Shown here one piece after another: positions 22,929 through 33,275 of a DNA stretch of 64,000 nucleotides. The position numbers and the translations under genes are program-made. The notes under the pieces are model-generated. The model was not told the origin of the DNA, ran no database searches, and saw only the letters and a program-made list of their open reading frames with translations. Source of the DNA: Anastatus disparis (taxonomy: Eukaryota; Arthropoda; Insecta; Hymenoptera; Eupelmidae); contig JAFFSR010000243.1 in NCBI GenBank assembly GCA_017163975.1, forward strand, positions 1,302,001 to 1,366,000, given 5' to 3'. Position 1 is the stretch's first letter. The number at the start of each line of letters is the position of its first letter.

Positions 22929-23934
22929 TTAAAGAATTAAAACAAAAATACATGACGATGAAGCCATCAAGATGGTTCGAGATAATGTATCACAAAGGAT
23001 AGATGATACAGCTCAAAAACAAGAAGAAAAAACAAACGAACTGATTGAAAAATAAAAAAATAATGGGACTCGAAAGCAAGGCGCCGAGTCATATAATAAT
23101 AAGATGAAAATTCCTTTGCCTAAATATGAAGGCACAGAGGTCGAAAGACCGATGAAATTCTTGAATGGATTCGAAAAATATATAGCATTGAAAAAACTAG
23201 AAGAGGAAGAAACACTTGAGTTATTACACACTGCTCTACAAAAAGATGCGAACGAGTGGTGGTACATCTATCAAGATGATGTAATCACATATCAAGAGTT
23301 TAAAGTTTTATTTTTAGATATATGTTGAAATAAAGATGTCCAAAGAACAACAAGAAGAAAAGTTGAATTTGGACAGTTCTCTGAGAATGGCAAACTAAGT
23401 CATATGGCTTATGCCACTTAAGTATATAGTTTCGCCAAAGAGTTAAATCTTCAATATTCTGAAGAAGAACTAGCTGAGGAAATCAGCAAAAATTTCAGCA
23501 GAAATGTTAGACAAGCTATGCAATTCTCTCAAAAGAGAGATGAAAACACGTTATTCAGAATTTTGTCAGATTTTAATAACGATGATAAAATTCAAGAAAA
23601 AAGAGCACCAAATAAAAATGATTCTCAGAAGAATGATATAAATAAACAAAAAATCTTTAATAAAGATGCAAATATAGAGAAGAAACCTTGATATTATCAA
23701 AATAAATATGATGATAATAATAAGGGTTTTAAACAAGATTATAAAAAACCTCCTTATGAGCCTAACATAAATGCGACAAAAATATCAGAAACAAACAAGA
23801 AACAAAAAACGCCACAGTATGAAAATTCCAAATCACCTGTAAATACAAAAATGCTGAGACAAAGTAATAACGAATTAGACGTTTTAAACATAATTACCAA
23901 CGAAGAATTTGATGCCACAAATCAGGAAAACTGA

Positions 23935-25034
23935 ATAAGGTTGCACCTAATATAAGAGAACCACGAGGTGAGGATGCAACTAATGGAAAATTCCCAAAAA
24001 TTATATCTTACATGCAAAAGAGCATGATTCAATTCAAGATATTGACCTAAAAGAGTAATAAAATAAAATTGTATCATGTCCAAAAATTGAAATTGAACAG
24101 GAAAATATAAAAGTAGATGCTCTAATTGATTTAGGTAGCGAAGTTACTTGCATAGCTGAGCAATTTTATTTCGAAAATTACGAAACATTCAAAAATTGTC
24201 CTTTGTTGCCATTAGCTGGAAAATTTATAAAAACAGCGACAGACGTGAAAACAACAAGAATAAATAGACAAATTCTGTTACAAACAAACTTTGAAAATGA
24301 GAGCATCGAAATAATTCATTTAATAATTAGTTAAAGATGTCATTATTGGTTATGATGCACAAAAAGCTTTGGGCATGATCATAAATACAATACGAGAAGA
24401 AATTTTAATAACAATCAACAATAAAGATATAAATTTACCTTATGTTGGAAAACAATTCAATACAGCATACTCCGCTATACAAATTAATGAAGTTTCTGAA
24501 GGCGAAAATGACCATGATTCAGATAACTTCATATCAGAAAACGAAAATTATTGAATCCTCAATTCTGAAGATTATTATAATACTACTAAACTCACCAATG
24601 ATGAGTTTCAGGAAAAAATTAATAATTGTGATAATATAACAATCACACAAAAAGATGAATTGATGATGTTAATTAAAAAGTATAGTAAAGTATTTAAAAA
24701 AGCTCCAGGTCTATTGAAATCATATTAACATGATATCAAATTAAAAGATAATCACCCATTTTATTCTTTACCTTATCCTATTCCAATATATCATACGGAA
24801 AAGGTATTGAAAGAGATAGAAAAAATGGAAAAATTAAGAATCATAAGGAGATCAAAAAGCTTATATATAAATTCAATTGTTACAGTTATAAAAAAAGATG
24901 GCTCGGTAAGGCTTGGTTTAGATGCTCGTAAACTAAACAATAAAATAATTGACGATTACGAAGCACTACCTTCAACAGAAGAAATTTTTCTTAGATATAA
25001 AGGAAAAGAATTTCTATCTAGTCTAAATTTGTAG
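23935..25034 (+). pseudogene. pol: pol of retrotransposon copy 1: protease and partial RT
   Basis: In the -1 frame relative to the gag stop, LNKVAPNIREPRGEDATNG begins the pol side. The retroviral-type aspartic protease follows near 24118 (ALIDLGSEVTC; the usual DTG/DSG is DLG here, probably inactive) with a later DVIIGYDAQKALGMI. The RT N-terminal part (24700-25034) shows PYPIPIYHTEKVLKEIEKM and VIKKDGSVRLGLDARKLNN, the Ty3/gypsy fingers motifs. At least three stops or shifts interrupt it. It ends after FLSSLNL at 25034, before the catalytic YxDD region. RNase H and integrase are absent. Confidence 0.85.
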
Positions 25035-25596
25035 ATAAATTTGTAGAAAAATCTGCAGGATGCTTATAAGATTACTTGCAGCTAAAACTGTAGAAAAGTT
25101 TACAGAGATTCTACAGGTTTCTTACAGAGTAATATACAGGATTTGTGTAGGATTTTCTGATAAATTTTTATAGGGTTTTCACCTACATTATTTCCTAAAG
25201 AATTTTCTACAGTTTTCTGTAAACCACCACGTAAGATTTAGTATAGAAAATATTTGAAAATATCCTACAGAATTACCTGAAGCATATTTCTAAGTTTCCT
25301 AAATTTTTTCCAATTATATTCTTTATAAAAAAATATTCCACTAAAAAAAGTCTGCATAATTTTCTATAGAATTTCCTTCAGACTTTCCAACAGAAAATTT
25401 TAAGAATTTCCTGCAGGATTACCAATAGAAAATCTTGCTTAATTTATTTTTGATCCATAAAAAAATTTTCAAGAAATTCTATAAAATAATATGTAAAATA
25501 TCCTGGATAAAACTTTGTTATTATTAAATTATTTGGTATTCTTTATTGAAGTATAATAAATAATTACGAGTTAATAACTCGATAATTATTTTCCTA
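25035..25596. repeat. AT-rich repeat block with inverted copy downstream
   Basis: TCTGCAGGA/TCCTGCAG-like short motifs recur. The part 25284-25500 returns as a reverse complement at 26705-26908 (for example TTCCTGCAGGATTACCAATAG against its complement near 26770). It abuts the end of the pol fragment. Confidence 0.65.
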
Positions 25597-26440
25597 TCAT
25601 AGGAAAAGACAAAAAACGAGGTTAACCTCGTAGTGTGTGCCTTTCGAAGATTGAAGAGCTCACGATTCAACACTAACAAGCAGAGTGTTTCACCTTCGGG
25701 TCACCGATTTCGCTCAAATTTTGGGAATGTTTTCTGGATGCCGAAACATCAAGAAAGCCAAAATTTTAGAGGCCAACGCTCAATATTTCCCTAATTACAG
25801 GCTATTTAAGAAAATCACTAAAAAAATTACTAGATTATCAAACGCTTATAGTTTCTCAGCATTGTTAGTTAGAAGCTTATACCTTTTTTTAAATAAAAGC
25901 TAAGCTTAAATCCTTTTAAAATAGTAGTTATAGCATATCGAAATATTATTTTTTCCCAAAGTTAGAGCGTAATAAAGATTGGACCTAAATTTTCTATTTA
26001 AAACATTAATTAATAATAAAAGCTAAAATTGGGTCCAATCTTTATTATGCCATAATTTTGGGAAAAAATAATATTTCGATATGTTATAACTACTATTTCG
26101 AAAGGATTTTAGCTTAGCTTTTATTTAAAAAAAGGTATAAGCTTCTAACTAACAATGCTGCGGAACTATAAGCGTTTGAAAATCTAGTAATTTTTTTAGT
26201 GATTTTCTTCAATTGTTTGTAACTAGAGAAATATTGAGCGTTGGCCTCTAAAATTTTGGCTTTCTTCATATTACTGCATCCAGAAAACATTCCCAAAATT
26301 TGAGCAAAATCGGTGACCCGAAGGTGAAACACTCTCCTTGTAAGTGCTCTGCTCTTATATACCTGCGGCTTGAAAATTTCTATAAGCGACCACAAAACTT
26401 AAAGAAACGACACCTAACGACTTGGAATTAAATTGAAATA
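25597..26440 (+). repeat. Repeat U, copy 1, interrupted by H3
   Basis: AACGAGGTTAACCTCGTAG, GAGCTCACGATTCAACAC and, after H3, TATACCTGCGGCTTGAAAAT mark the unit. Other copies are on the minus strand at about 26505-26705 and on the plus strand at 27370-27575. The three copies allow empty-site comparison. Confidence 0.75.
25677..26340. mobile_element. Palindromic element H3, TAA target duplication
   Basis: The ends CAAGCAGAGTGTTTCACC and GGTGAAACACTCTCCTTG are inverted, with TAA on both sides (25674-25676, 26341-26343). The subterminal TCGGGTCACCGATTT pairs across the element. U copies 2 and 3 lack it. Mirror open frames in the two arms are not genes. Confidence 0.85.
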
Positions 26441-26504
26441 ATATAGAAAAATCTGCAGGAAAATCAGTAAAAAATTCTGCAGCAAAATCTTAAGAAAATT
26501 TTGT

Positions 26505-26705
26505 AGGGTATACGATACGAGATCGATTACTTCGATTTAATTTTAAGTCGCTAGGTGGCGTTTCCCTAAGTTTTATGATCGCTTGTAAAAATTTTCAAGC
26601 CGCAGGTATATAAGACCAGAGCACTTGGTGTTGAATCGTGAGCTCTGCGATCTTTGAAGGGCCCACACTATGAGGTTAACCTCGTTTTTGGTCTTTTCCT
26701 ATTTG
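26505..26705 (-). repeat. Repeat U, copy 2
   Basis: Reverse complement of the U unit: TTCAAGCCGCAGGTATATAAG, GTTGAATCGTGAGCTC and ATGAGGTTAACCTCGTTTTT. It lies between the inverted AT-rich blocks. Confidence 0.75.
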
Positions 26706-26908
26706 ATAGAATTTCTTGAAAATCTTTTTATAGATTAAAAATAAATAAAGGAAGATTTGCTATTGGTAATCCTGCAGGAAATTCTTTGAAATTTTCTGAT
26801 GAAAAGTCTGGAGGAAATTCTGTAGAAAATTATGAGGACTTTTTTTAGTGGAATATTTTTTTATAAAGAATATAATTTTAAAAAATTTAGGAAACTTAGA
26901 TACTATTT
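26705..26908. repeat. Inverted partner of 25284-25500
   Basis: The sequence pairs with the upstream block over about 200 bp with several mismatches. Confidence 0.65.
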
Positions 26909-26963
26909 ATTATTAAATTATTTGGTATTCTTTATTTAAGTATAATAAATAATTACGAGTTAA

Positions 26964-27343
26964 GAGGAGGTCACTTATCTCTGTCCTTTTCTAATAAAAG
27001 AAATGATTTTTTTACAAAAACTAATAACTTTATCAAAAACTGAAGAGAAAGCCGCATCTTGTATCAAAAAAGCAATATTTCCTTTGATAGGAAAAAATTA
27101 ATTTAATTGCTTCGTTCTCAAGAAAACCTTGAAAAACCAAATTGTCCACCCTAACCTCTATGATTTAAGTTTTTCAAGGTTTTCTTGAAAACGAAGCAAT
27201 AAAATGAATTCTTTCTTATCAAAGAAAATATTGCTTTTTTTATTACAAGATGCGGCTTACTCTTCATTTTTTGCTAAAGTTGTTAGTTTCTGTAAAAAAC
27301 TCAATTTTTTTATTAGAAAAGGACAGAGATACGTAACCTCCTC
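26964..27343. mobile_element. MITE family A, copy 3 (TTAA)
   Basis: The ends GAGGAGGTCACTTATCTCTG and complement lie between TTAA at 26960-26963 and 27344-27347. The paralogous sequence at 25566-25580 reads ACGAGTTAATAACTC without insertion, so the duplication of TTAA is verified within the window. Confidence 0.95.
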
Positions 27344-27369
27344 TTAATAACTCAATAATTATTTTCCTA

Positions 27370-27575
27370 TCATAGGAAAAGACTAAAAACGAGGTTAACC
27401 TCATAGTGTGGGCCCTTCAAAGATCGAAGAGCTCACGATTCAACACCAAAAGCTTGGGTCTTATATACCTGCGGCTTGAAAATTTTTACGAGCGATCATA
27501 AAACTTAAAGAAACGACACCTAGCGACTTAAAATTAAATCGACGTAATCGATCTCGTATCGTATATGAGGATATC
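27370..27575 (+). repeat. Repeat U, copy 3
   Basis: The most complete U copy, ending CGATCTCGTATCGTATATG. No coding potential seen. Confidence 0.75.
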
Positions 27576-27780
27576 TCTACAATTTTTAATCTTTACGTGA
27601 TATGTCATTTTACAGCTATTACTGGGTTACCCAATGATGCACACTTTTTAAACTAGGTTCATACCTTTTGTACAATCCGGAAACTCTATTTTTTATGTAT
27701 TTAGTGAATATGCCACCAATTATATAGTAGATATTTCCATAAAACGTAAATTTTTACATGGATAAAATTTCCGAGTATTA
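27576..27780. mobile_element. One arm of the foldback seen at 39005-39428
   Basis: GATATGTCATTTTACAGCT and TGCCACCAATTATATAGTAG match the left half of the later foldback. The complementary half is missing, so this is half of the palindrome. Confidence 0.75.
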
Positions 27781-27923
27781 AAAAGTAATAAAATATTAGT
27801 TAAGTTGAATAAAAAGAACAGTAATTAATTTTAAAATTTTAAAAATTAGAAAAGTTATGTTTAAAGTAAAAATAAAAAACGTATTATTTAAAAGAAAAAT
27901 TGAAAGTGAAATTTAAAGACTGT

Positions 27924-28925
27924 TGTGACCTCACCTATATTATATTTATAATATAAAGAATTGATAGAGAATTTGAGAGAGAATAAGTAAGAAAAAAGAA
28001 TAAATTAAAAGATAATTAGCAATAATCTTATTCTCTCTTGAATTCGAATCATCACGTTAAAAGTCTATCTCTATCTTGTGCGTCGGCGCGACGTAGCAAT
28101 TGGAAAGTATATCAGCGCGCGAGATGGATATTAATAAGAATATATGGACTCGCTTGGATGTGCGCCGATCCACGCCTATAAAGTGACGTACGCTAGCACA
28201 CATCTAAGCGTACCTGTAATAGTATAAGGTAAAATATGTAAATGTATCCCTTCTACTTGGTAGTAGGAGAGGCGAGAGGAGAGGATTGCGGCCGCGGCGG
28301 CTTGATCGACGCTTAAGCAGATCGAAGCCGAATCTTTGTACAGCACTCTTTGGCCAGCTCTTTTCTAATAAAGTTTATCTTAAAATAAATACTTGTGGCT
28401 ATTGTTCTTATTTTCGGTTATTCTGCAGGTCCGCGAGGGGCTGGATATGAAACATTATTTGAAGTGAAAATCAAAGCTTAATTTAGTAAAATTGATTAAA
28501 GAATAAATTCACGTATATTTCTTTTGTGAGTTTATTAAGTGTGTAAAACCTTGATTAACATTATTTTATCTTACGATTAGTATGAATTTGATTGAATATT
28601 ACTTTCAATTAAGTGTCTTTTGGTGAATATACGTTGAAGTACTTAAATTCAATTCACGTGTTACTTATTGAAATTTACTTGCATGTAATGTTATTGGCCA
28701 TTAATAAATAGTTAATCTTAATAAATCAATATTAGAGTCTTGTGGCTTATAAGAGGCATTTATTAGTATAAACACATAAGCATAGAGACCCCGGACTGTT
28801 TGTAGCATGGCGTCTACACCAAAAACGGGTCTAGCTTAAAAAAGAACCTTTCCTTTTTATCCTTTTCCTTATACATGAGCACTTTGTGCTATCTTTTTTC
28901 AGGATTAGGGTTGTGAGAGGTCATA
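27924..28925 (+). repeat. 5' LTR of retrotransposon copy 2
   Basis: It begins TGTGACCTCACCTATATT after ACTGT and ends GTGAGAGGTCATA before the primer-binding site. It is about 95% or more identical by eye to the 3' LTR at 33276-34308. It lacks a block of about 30 bp after GGGGCTGGATA (28447) that the 3' LTR has. A CTATAAAG box (28176-28183) sits inside the hairpin CGCTTGGATGTG/CACATCTAAGCG, and AATAAA is at 28367-28372. Confidence 0.95.
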
Positions 28926-28927
28926 AC

Positions 28928-28945
28928 TGGCGCCCACGGGTATAG
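28928..28945 (+). promoter_or_regulatory. Primer-binding site
   Basis: TGGCGCCCACGGGTATAG starts three bases after the LTR. TGGCGCCC matches the 3' end of lysine-type tRNAs; agreement beyond the first eight or nine bases is poor. Confidence 0.7.
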
Positions 28946-29158
28946 TTTAAACCCACGACTGAGAGTAAATAGTCGAAAAATTTGTAAAGAAATTTCTTTT
29001 TTCATTTTTTTTAAAAATCAAAAAATTGTAATCAGAGATATATCAAAAAATTGTAATCAGATATATACAAAATCGTAAGGAAATTTCTTTTCGCGTTTCT
29101 CTTTCAAAATTAAAAAATAGTAATTAGACACATACAAAATTAAAAAACCAATAACGTA

Positions 29159-29570
29159 ATGGTCAAAATAAAAGTATGTGATTTTATAAAAAAATCAATA
29201 GAGACACAAAATAATTATAATGAAAAGTGTCAAAATTTATGTAAAAAAGTAGAGTTTTTGTTACAAAAAAGAAATAAAAATTATAAGAAAACAGAGTTTT
29301 CCACATTAAGTAACGTAGAATTCTATAAAATTGTAAACGCGGTAGCAGTTAAGATAGAAAAACAAAATGAAAACTTAAATTTCATGCAAGTAGAGAAAAT
29401 AGAAACATATTTACAATATTTAGAAAAAAAGTAACAGAAATAGCAAATAAAGTAAATGAAAATACGATTAAATTAAACGAAGTAAGATTCAAATTTATTA
29501 TAACATGCCACAAATGGTAGAAAACTTGCATGAAATAGAAGTGGAAATAGAAAAAATAAAAGAAAAAATA
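29159..29570 (+). CDS. Small leader ORF of retrotransposon copy 2, frame-broken
   Basis: The open frame 29159-29434 (91 codons, MVKIKVCDFIKKSIETQ) is Lys/Glu/Asn-rich with coiled-coil-like heptads. After its stop another frame continues in the same style (EIANKVNENTIKLNEV, then LHEIEVEIEKIKEKINN) to about 29578, so the original was probably about 140 codons. A similar short frame precedes gag in copy 1. No domain recognised; it may be an accessory protein or untranslated leader. Confidence 0.35.
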
Positions 29571-29578
29571 AATAATTA

Positions 29579-30377
29579 AAGTAATAAAATAAAAAAAATT
29601 GAATAAATTAAAAGAAAAAAAAAATTTCAAAATAGAAAAAATAAAAGAAAAAATGAATAATTAAAGTAATGAAATAGAAAAAATCTAATAAATGAAAAGA
29701 AAAAGAAAATTGCGAAAAGAAAGTTAAAAAGAAATTGGAAATACTCCGAAAAGGAAGAAAATTTCAAATAATTTTAAATTTAAATATTATTCGCGATAAC
29801 GTTAAAATTTGAAACGACATAAAAGTCGCAAATTTTCGGATTATTTCCAAGATCACAAAAGGTAATATAGTTAACACCGCTAATCCGCAAATGTAAACAA
29901 AGCGATAGAAAGCGTGTATTGATGAAATTAAGCATCGATAAACTCAAATAAAATTTAACATAGGAAATTAAATAATATTTTAAAATTAGAATATTGTAAA
30001 CAGTGACACTCAACCAGCACAGTGGTGCTCAATTTGTGCTTTACTAATATTCATTTATGAACATTAGAATTCAAGTAGATAAAGTTAAAATTAAATGATA
30101 AAAGGAAATATACGAAATCAAATAAATCAAATTCAAATAAATAGACACTTTGCAGGTTCTGTGCCACACTTATGTACAAAACAAATATATGAAATAAGTT
30201 ATACAGTAGCGTCGCAAAATAAGCGCACAGACAAATTTATTTTTCTTTTTTGTTTTGATTAAAAATTAATTTTTATTGCGAACGTAAAACAAATTCAAGA
30301 AACAAGATTCAAGAAGAAGTTAAATAATAAAAGTAAAGAAGAAGAATAAAAGTAAAGAAGAAAAAATATATATCAAA
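29579..30377 (+). other. Leader sequence between the small ORF and gag
   Basis: Purine-rich AT sequence with a duplicated GAAAAAATAAAAGAAAAAAT block (29545 and 29635). TACAGTAGCGTCGCAAAATA near 30201 corresponds to CATACAGTAGCGTCTTGCAA in copy 3 (42258). No gene. Confidence 0.5.
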
Positions 30378-31824
30378 ATGGCGAACAAAAGACGCTCAAC
30401 GTTATTAATGAAAGAATTGGAAAACCTGATCAATCCTTTGATGTTAATAATCAATCAAAACAAAATGAATGGATGAGAGTAGTAACAGATGAGTTACAGG
30501 AATTGTTTGCAAAACAAGAAGAATTAGACGCAAAAATGAACACATCTAAAAATTCAGAAAAATCAATACATTTAAATTTAGAAAGAACAGCACACGCAGA
30601 AACGGAAAATGTGAGAGAACAAGTAAACGCATTATCTGACAAAATAAAAAGATTATCAGAAGATAACATTGGAATGAGAAACTTACTCAACGAGTACAAA
30701 AGACAAAACGCCTTATTGTCAGAACGAAATGATAAATTAGTCGAAGAATTACAAGGATTAAAAATAGCAATAAATGAAGATGAAGCCATAAAAATGGTAC
30801 ATAACAACTTGAACAGAAAAATAGATGAATTAGCATTTGAACAGGATGAAAAAATAAATCAACTTCAAGAAAATATAATAAACAAAACAACAGAACAAGT
30901 AGCTACAACTAGTAAAGAAAATGCAAACAAAATAAAAATCCCAGTCCCAAAATTCAAAGGTAATGAAACCGAGAGGCCAATAAAATTTCTAAACGAACTG
31001 GACAAATATATTGCCCTAAAAACATAAATGAAGAACAAAAACTCCAAATATTAGAAACAGTATTACAGAAGGAAGCAGACGAATGGTGGTGTATCCATCA
31101 AGATAACGTCACTACATACAATGAATTTAAAGAATTATTTAAAGAGAGATTTTGGAGTCATGATATACAAAGAACTTCAAGACGCAAAATTGAATTTGGC
31201 CAGTTTTATGAACAAGGACAATTGTTAAGAGTCTCATACGCTACACAGTTATTCGGCTATGCAAAAGAATTGAATTCAAATGACACAAATGAGGAATTAA
31301 CAGAGAGAATAGCCAGACATTTCAACAGAAGTGTAAGACAGGCTATACAATTTTCACGAAACAAAGATAAAATGTCACTCCTAAAAATACTCGCAGATTT
31401 CGATAGTGACGACAAAATTCACGAGAAGAGAGAGCAAAACAAGACATCATGTTAACAACAGCAATAAACACAACAAAGAATTAATAACAATTAAGGAAAC
31501 AGAAATAACACAAGTAACTATAACAGTTATAAACAAAGTGAAAATATAAATCATAATCAAAGACAAAATTATGCAAATAGGACAACAAATGATACATATT
31601 GGAATAAATCAAGCCAAAGCACACAAAATCACGAGCAAAAACAACTAGCTCAAATACAAGCAATGAGGACAACAAACGCCACAAATAGTAATTACACAAG
31701 GAAATCTCAACAAGAAAAATTAAAACCACCCATAGATAACAAAACCATAAGAAAAGCTCATGAAGAAATGGATATATTAAACATAGAGTTTAAAGAAAAT
31801 AAAAATGAAAACCAGGAAGACTAG
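30378..31824 (+). pseudogene. gag: gag of retrotransposon copy 2, frame-broken
   Basis: ATG at 30378 opens MANKRRSTLLMKELENL. A one-base shift near 30430 leads into the long frame 30473-31027 (184 codons, coiled coil, then KIKIPVPKFKGNETERPIKF). A second shift in an A-run near 31020 joins the capsid core (QKEADEWWCIHQDN, ATQLFGYAKELN, RSVRQAIQFSRNKDKMS). A TAA at 31453 precedes a Gln/Asn-rich tail ending at TAG 31822-31824. No CCHC knuckle. The order matches copies 1 and 3. Confidence 0.85.
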
Positions 31825-32789
31825 ATAGAGTTGCCTCTCGTATTAAAAAAGATGGGGTTAGAGACGCAACGAACTCTAGCACCCCAAAAATATATAAAAC
31901 TATAAATTCAAAAAAATGTACCAACCTAGGAAAATCTAAAAAATATCAAATATTATCCATGAAAAATAAATTTATTAAAACTATTAGCAAAAAATATAAA
32001 AGAATAAAAAGATACTATATTTCAAGATATAATATCCAAAAGATGTTGAGTGTGATGATTGGGGGGGCAATGCATAAAATAATACTATTAAAAAATAATA
32101 TAAATGACGAATATGTCAATTTAAAATATAAAGAGCAAAAGCTCAAACTAAATGAGTATACTCATAAACAAATAAAAGAATCACAGAAGAGCAAAGACTC
32201 AAATACATGTGCATTCATTAAAAAAGAAAATTATGAAACACATGAACTCGCAAAAGACGAGGATCATGGAAAAATTAATAAAAGTGATAATATATCACAA
32301 AAACTAGGAATCAAACAAATAGATTTGATTTCTAAAGAAAATAAAGTATTTAATAAGGCATCCGATCCTTTCATATCACATAAACATTGGATAAAAAATA
32401 TTGAAAATAAATCTTCTTATTCTTCAAATGAAAGGATAAAAAACAATTTAAAGTATATGGATAAAAACTTATTTAAAAAGGTATTAAAATATAAAATAAT
32501 AAACAATTTCAGACAACCTAGGTTGAATACAAATAAAATTAAAATAAAAAAGGAAATTATAAAACCTCAAGAACAAATATATGAAAACTTAAATGAAACA
32601 TTAACAAAAGATTATGGCCACAAAGGACCAAAAAAGAAAGATAAATCATCAATAAAGAACTCCAGTTCAAAAGAAAGAAAGAAATGCTTATACGCATTAA
32701 TTATGAAAAATTGGGAAAGCATCATAGAAGCAACTCACTCAAGAATGAAGAAGGACCCCTTAATATATGGGATAAATACGTATAGGTGA
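31809..32789 (+). CDS. Truncated pol ORF, internally deleted
   Basis: This frame overlaps the gag end in the -1 frame and is open without a stop for about 326 codons. Its beginning (RLDRVASRIKKDGVRDATN) aligns with the pol start of copy 1. Protease, RT, RNase H and integrase catalytic motifs are all missing. After about 31900 it becomes a lysine-rich sequence (from MKNKFIKTISKKYK) ending WESIIEATHSRMKKDPLIYG, and the same C-terminus exists in copy 3 at 45972-46235. It is best read as the pol start joined in frame to the region upstream of the 3' LTR by one large deletion. It could still encode a basic protein. Confidence 0.6.
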   Translation, partial: KPGRLDRVASRIKKDGVRDATNSSTPKIYKTINSKKCTNLGKSKKYQILSMKNKFIKTISKKYKRIKRYYISRYNIQKMLSVMIGGAMHKIILLKNNINDEYVNLKYKEQKLKLNEYTHKQIKESQKSKDSNTCAFIKKENYETHELAKDEDHGKINKSDNISQKLGIKQIDLISKENKVFNKASDPFISHKHWIKNIENKSSYSSNERIKNNLKYMDKNLFKKVLKYKIINNFRQPRLNTNKIKIKKEIIKPQEQIYENLNETLTKDYGHKGPKKKDKSSIKNSSSKERKKCLYALIMKNWESIIEATHSRMKKDPLIYGINTYR

Positions 32790-33275
32790 AAGAAGAACCT
32801 GAATCAAAGTAGATCAACTGATCATTGGTTAAATTATAAATCTTTTTTTAATAGTAATGTAGTTTTAAGAAATTATAAGGTAGCGTAAAATATATAAATA
32901 TTATAAACTTAATTATCATTAAGAGGGATACTCATTGTACACTGATGTAAAAAATTAAATAAATTACACAGTAATTATTTGTGACGCAAAGAGAAATGTA
33001 GTTATTAATTAAATTATTACAATACAGTGCGAATTATTTCATTTTGGGGGGCAAATACGAGTACAATGAGATACATTTATAAGTCAAAAATGAAAAGGAA
33101 ATATAAAAATGAATTAAAATGTTTAAATAGAAAAGAAAAGAAAAATAATGTAAATTTAAAAGTCGCGCGCATGAATGCAACTAAAAAGCATTTCCTTTTC
33201 CGAAAACTAAAATTAAATAGAGATATTTAATAATTTTATAAGAAAATAGTCAAAAGTTTTTTTCGGGGGGCAAAT
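32790..33275 (+). other. 3' untranslated region of copy 2
   Basis: It contains a first purine tract with GGGGGGCAAAT at about 33045-33055 and a lysine-coding small frame (33027-33230) also partly conserved in copy 3. That frame probably reflects base composition. Confidence 0.5.
33262..33275 (+). promoter_or_regulatory. Polypurine tract before the 3' LTR
   Basis: CGGGGGGCAAAT lies directly next to the LTR start TGTGACC. Copy 3 has the equivalent G-tract at 46712-46726. This is where plus-strand priming is expected in LTR elements. Confidence 0.7.

Larger units (their letters stand above)
17010..23934 (+). pseudogene. gag: gag of LTR retrotransposon copy 1, split by X, Y and Z
   Basis: The coding parts are 17010-17377 and 22933-23934; the 5.5 kb between are three TTAA elements. 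ATG at 17010 starts MANEQKSNIILHELENL. A frame change before WMRCVSYEL and several in-frame stops break it. After the insertion the capsid-like core is clear: PLPKYEGTEVERPMKFLNG, ANEWWYIYQDD, then LFRILSDFNNDDK. The same core exists in copies 2 and 3. Ty3/gypsy-type gag is the best match. The Asn/Lys/Gln-rich C-terminus has no CCHC zinc knuckle. The terminal TGA at 23932 is at the same place as the gag stop of copy 2, with pol following in the -1 frame. Confidence 0.8.

Noticed and set aside
24990..25520. Possible CRISPR-like or regular short repeats (CTGCAGGA motifs)
   Set aside because: Spacing is irregular, the motifs are very short and the context is eukaryotic.
30451..31047. Minus-strand frames opposite gag
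   Set aside because: Shadow frames of the coding strand; Ser/Phe-rich without motifs.
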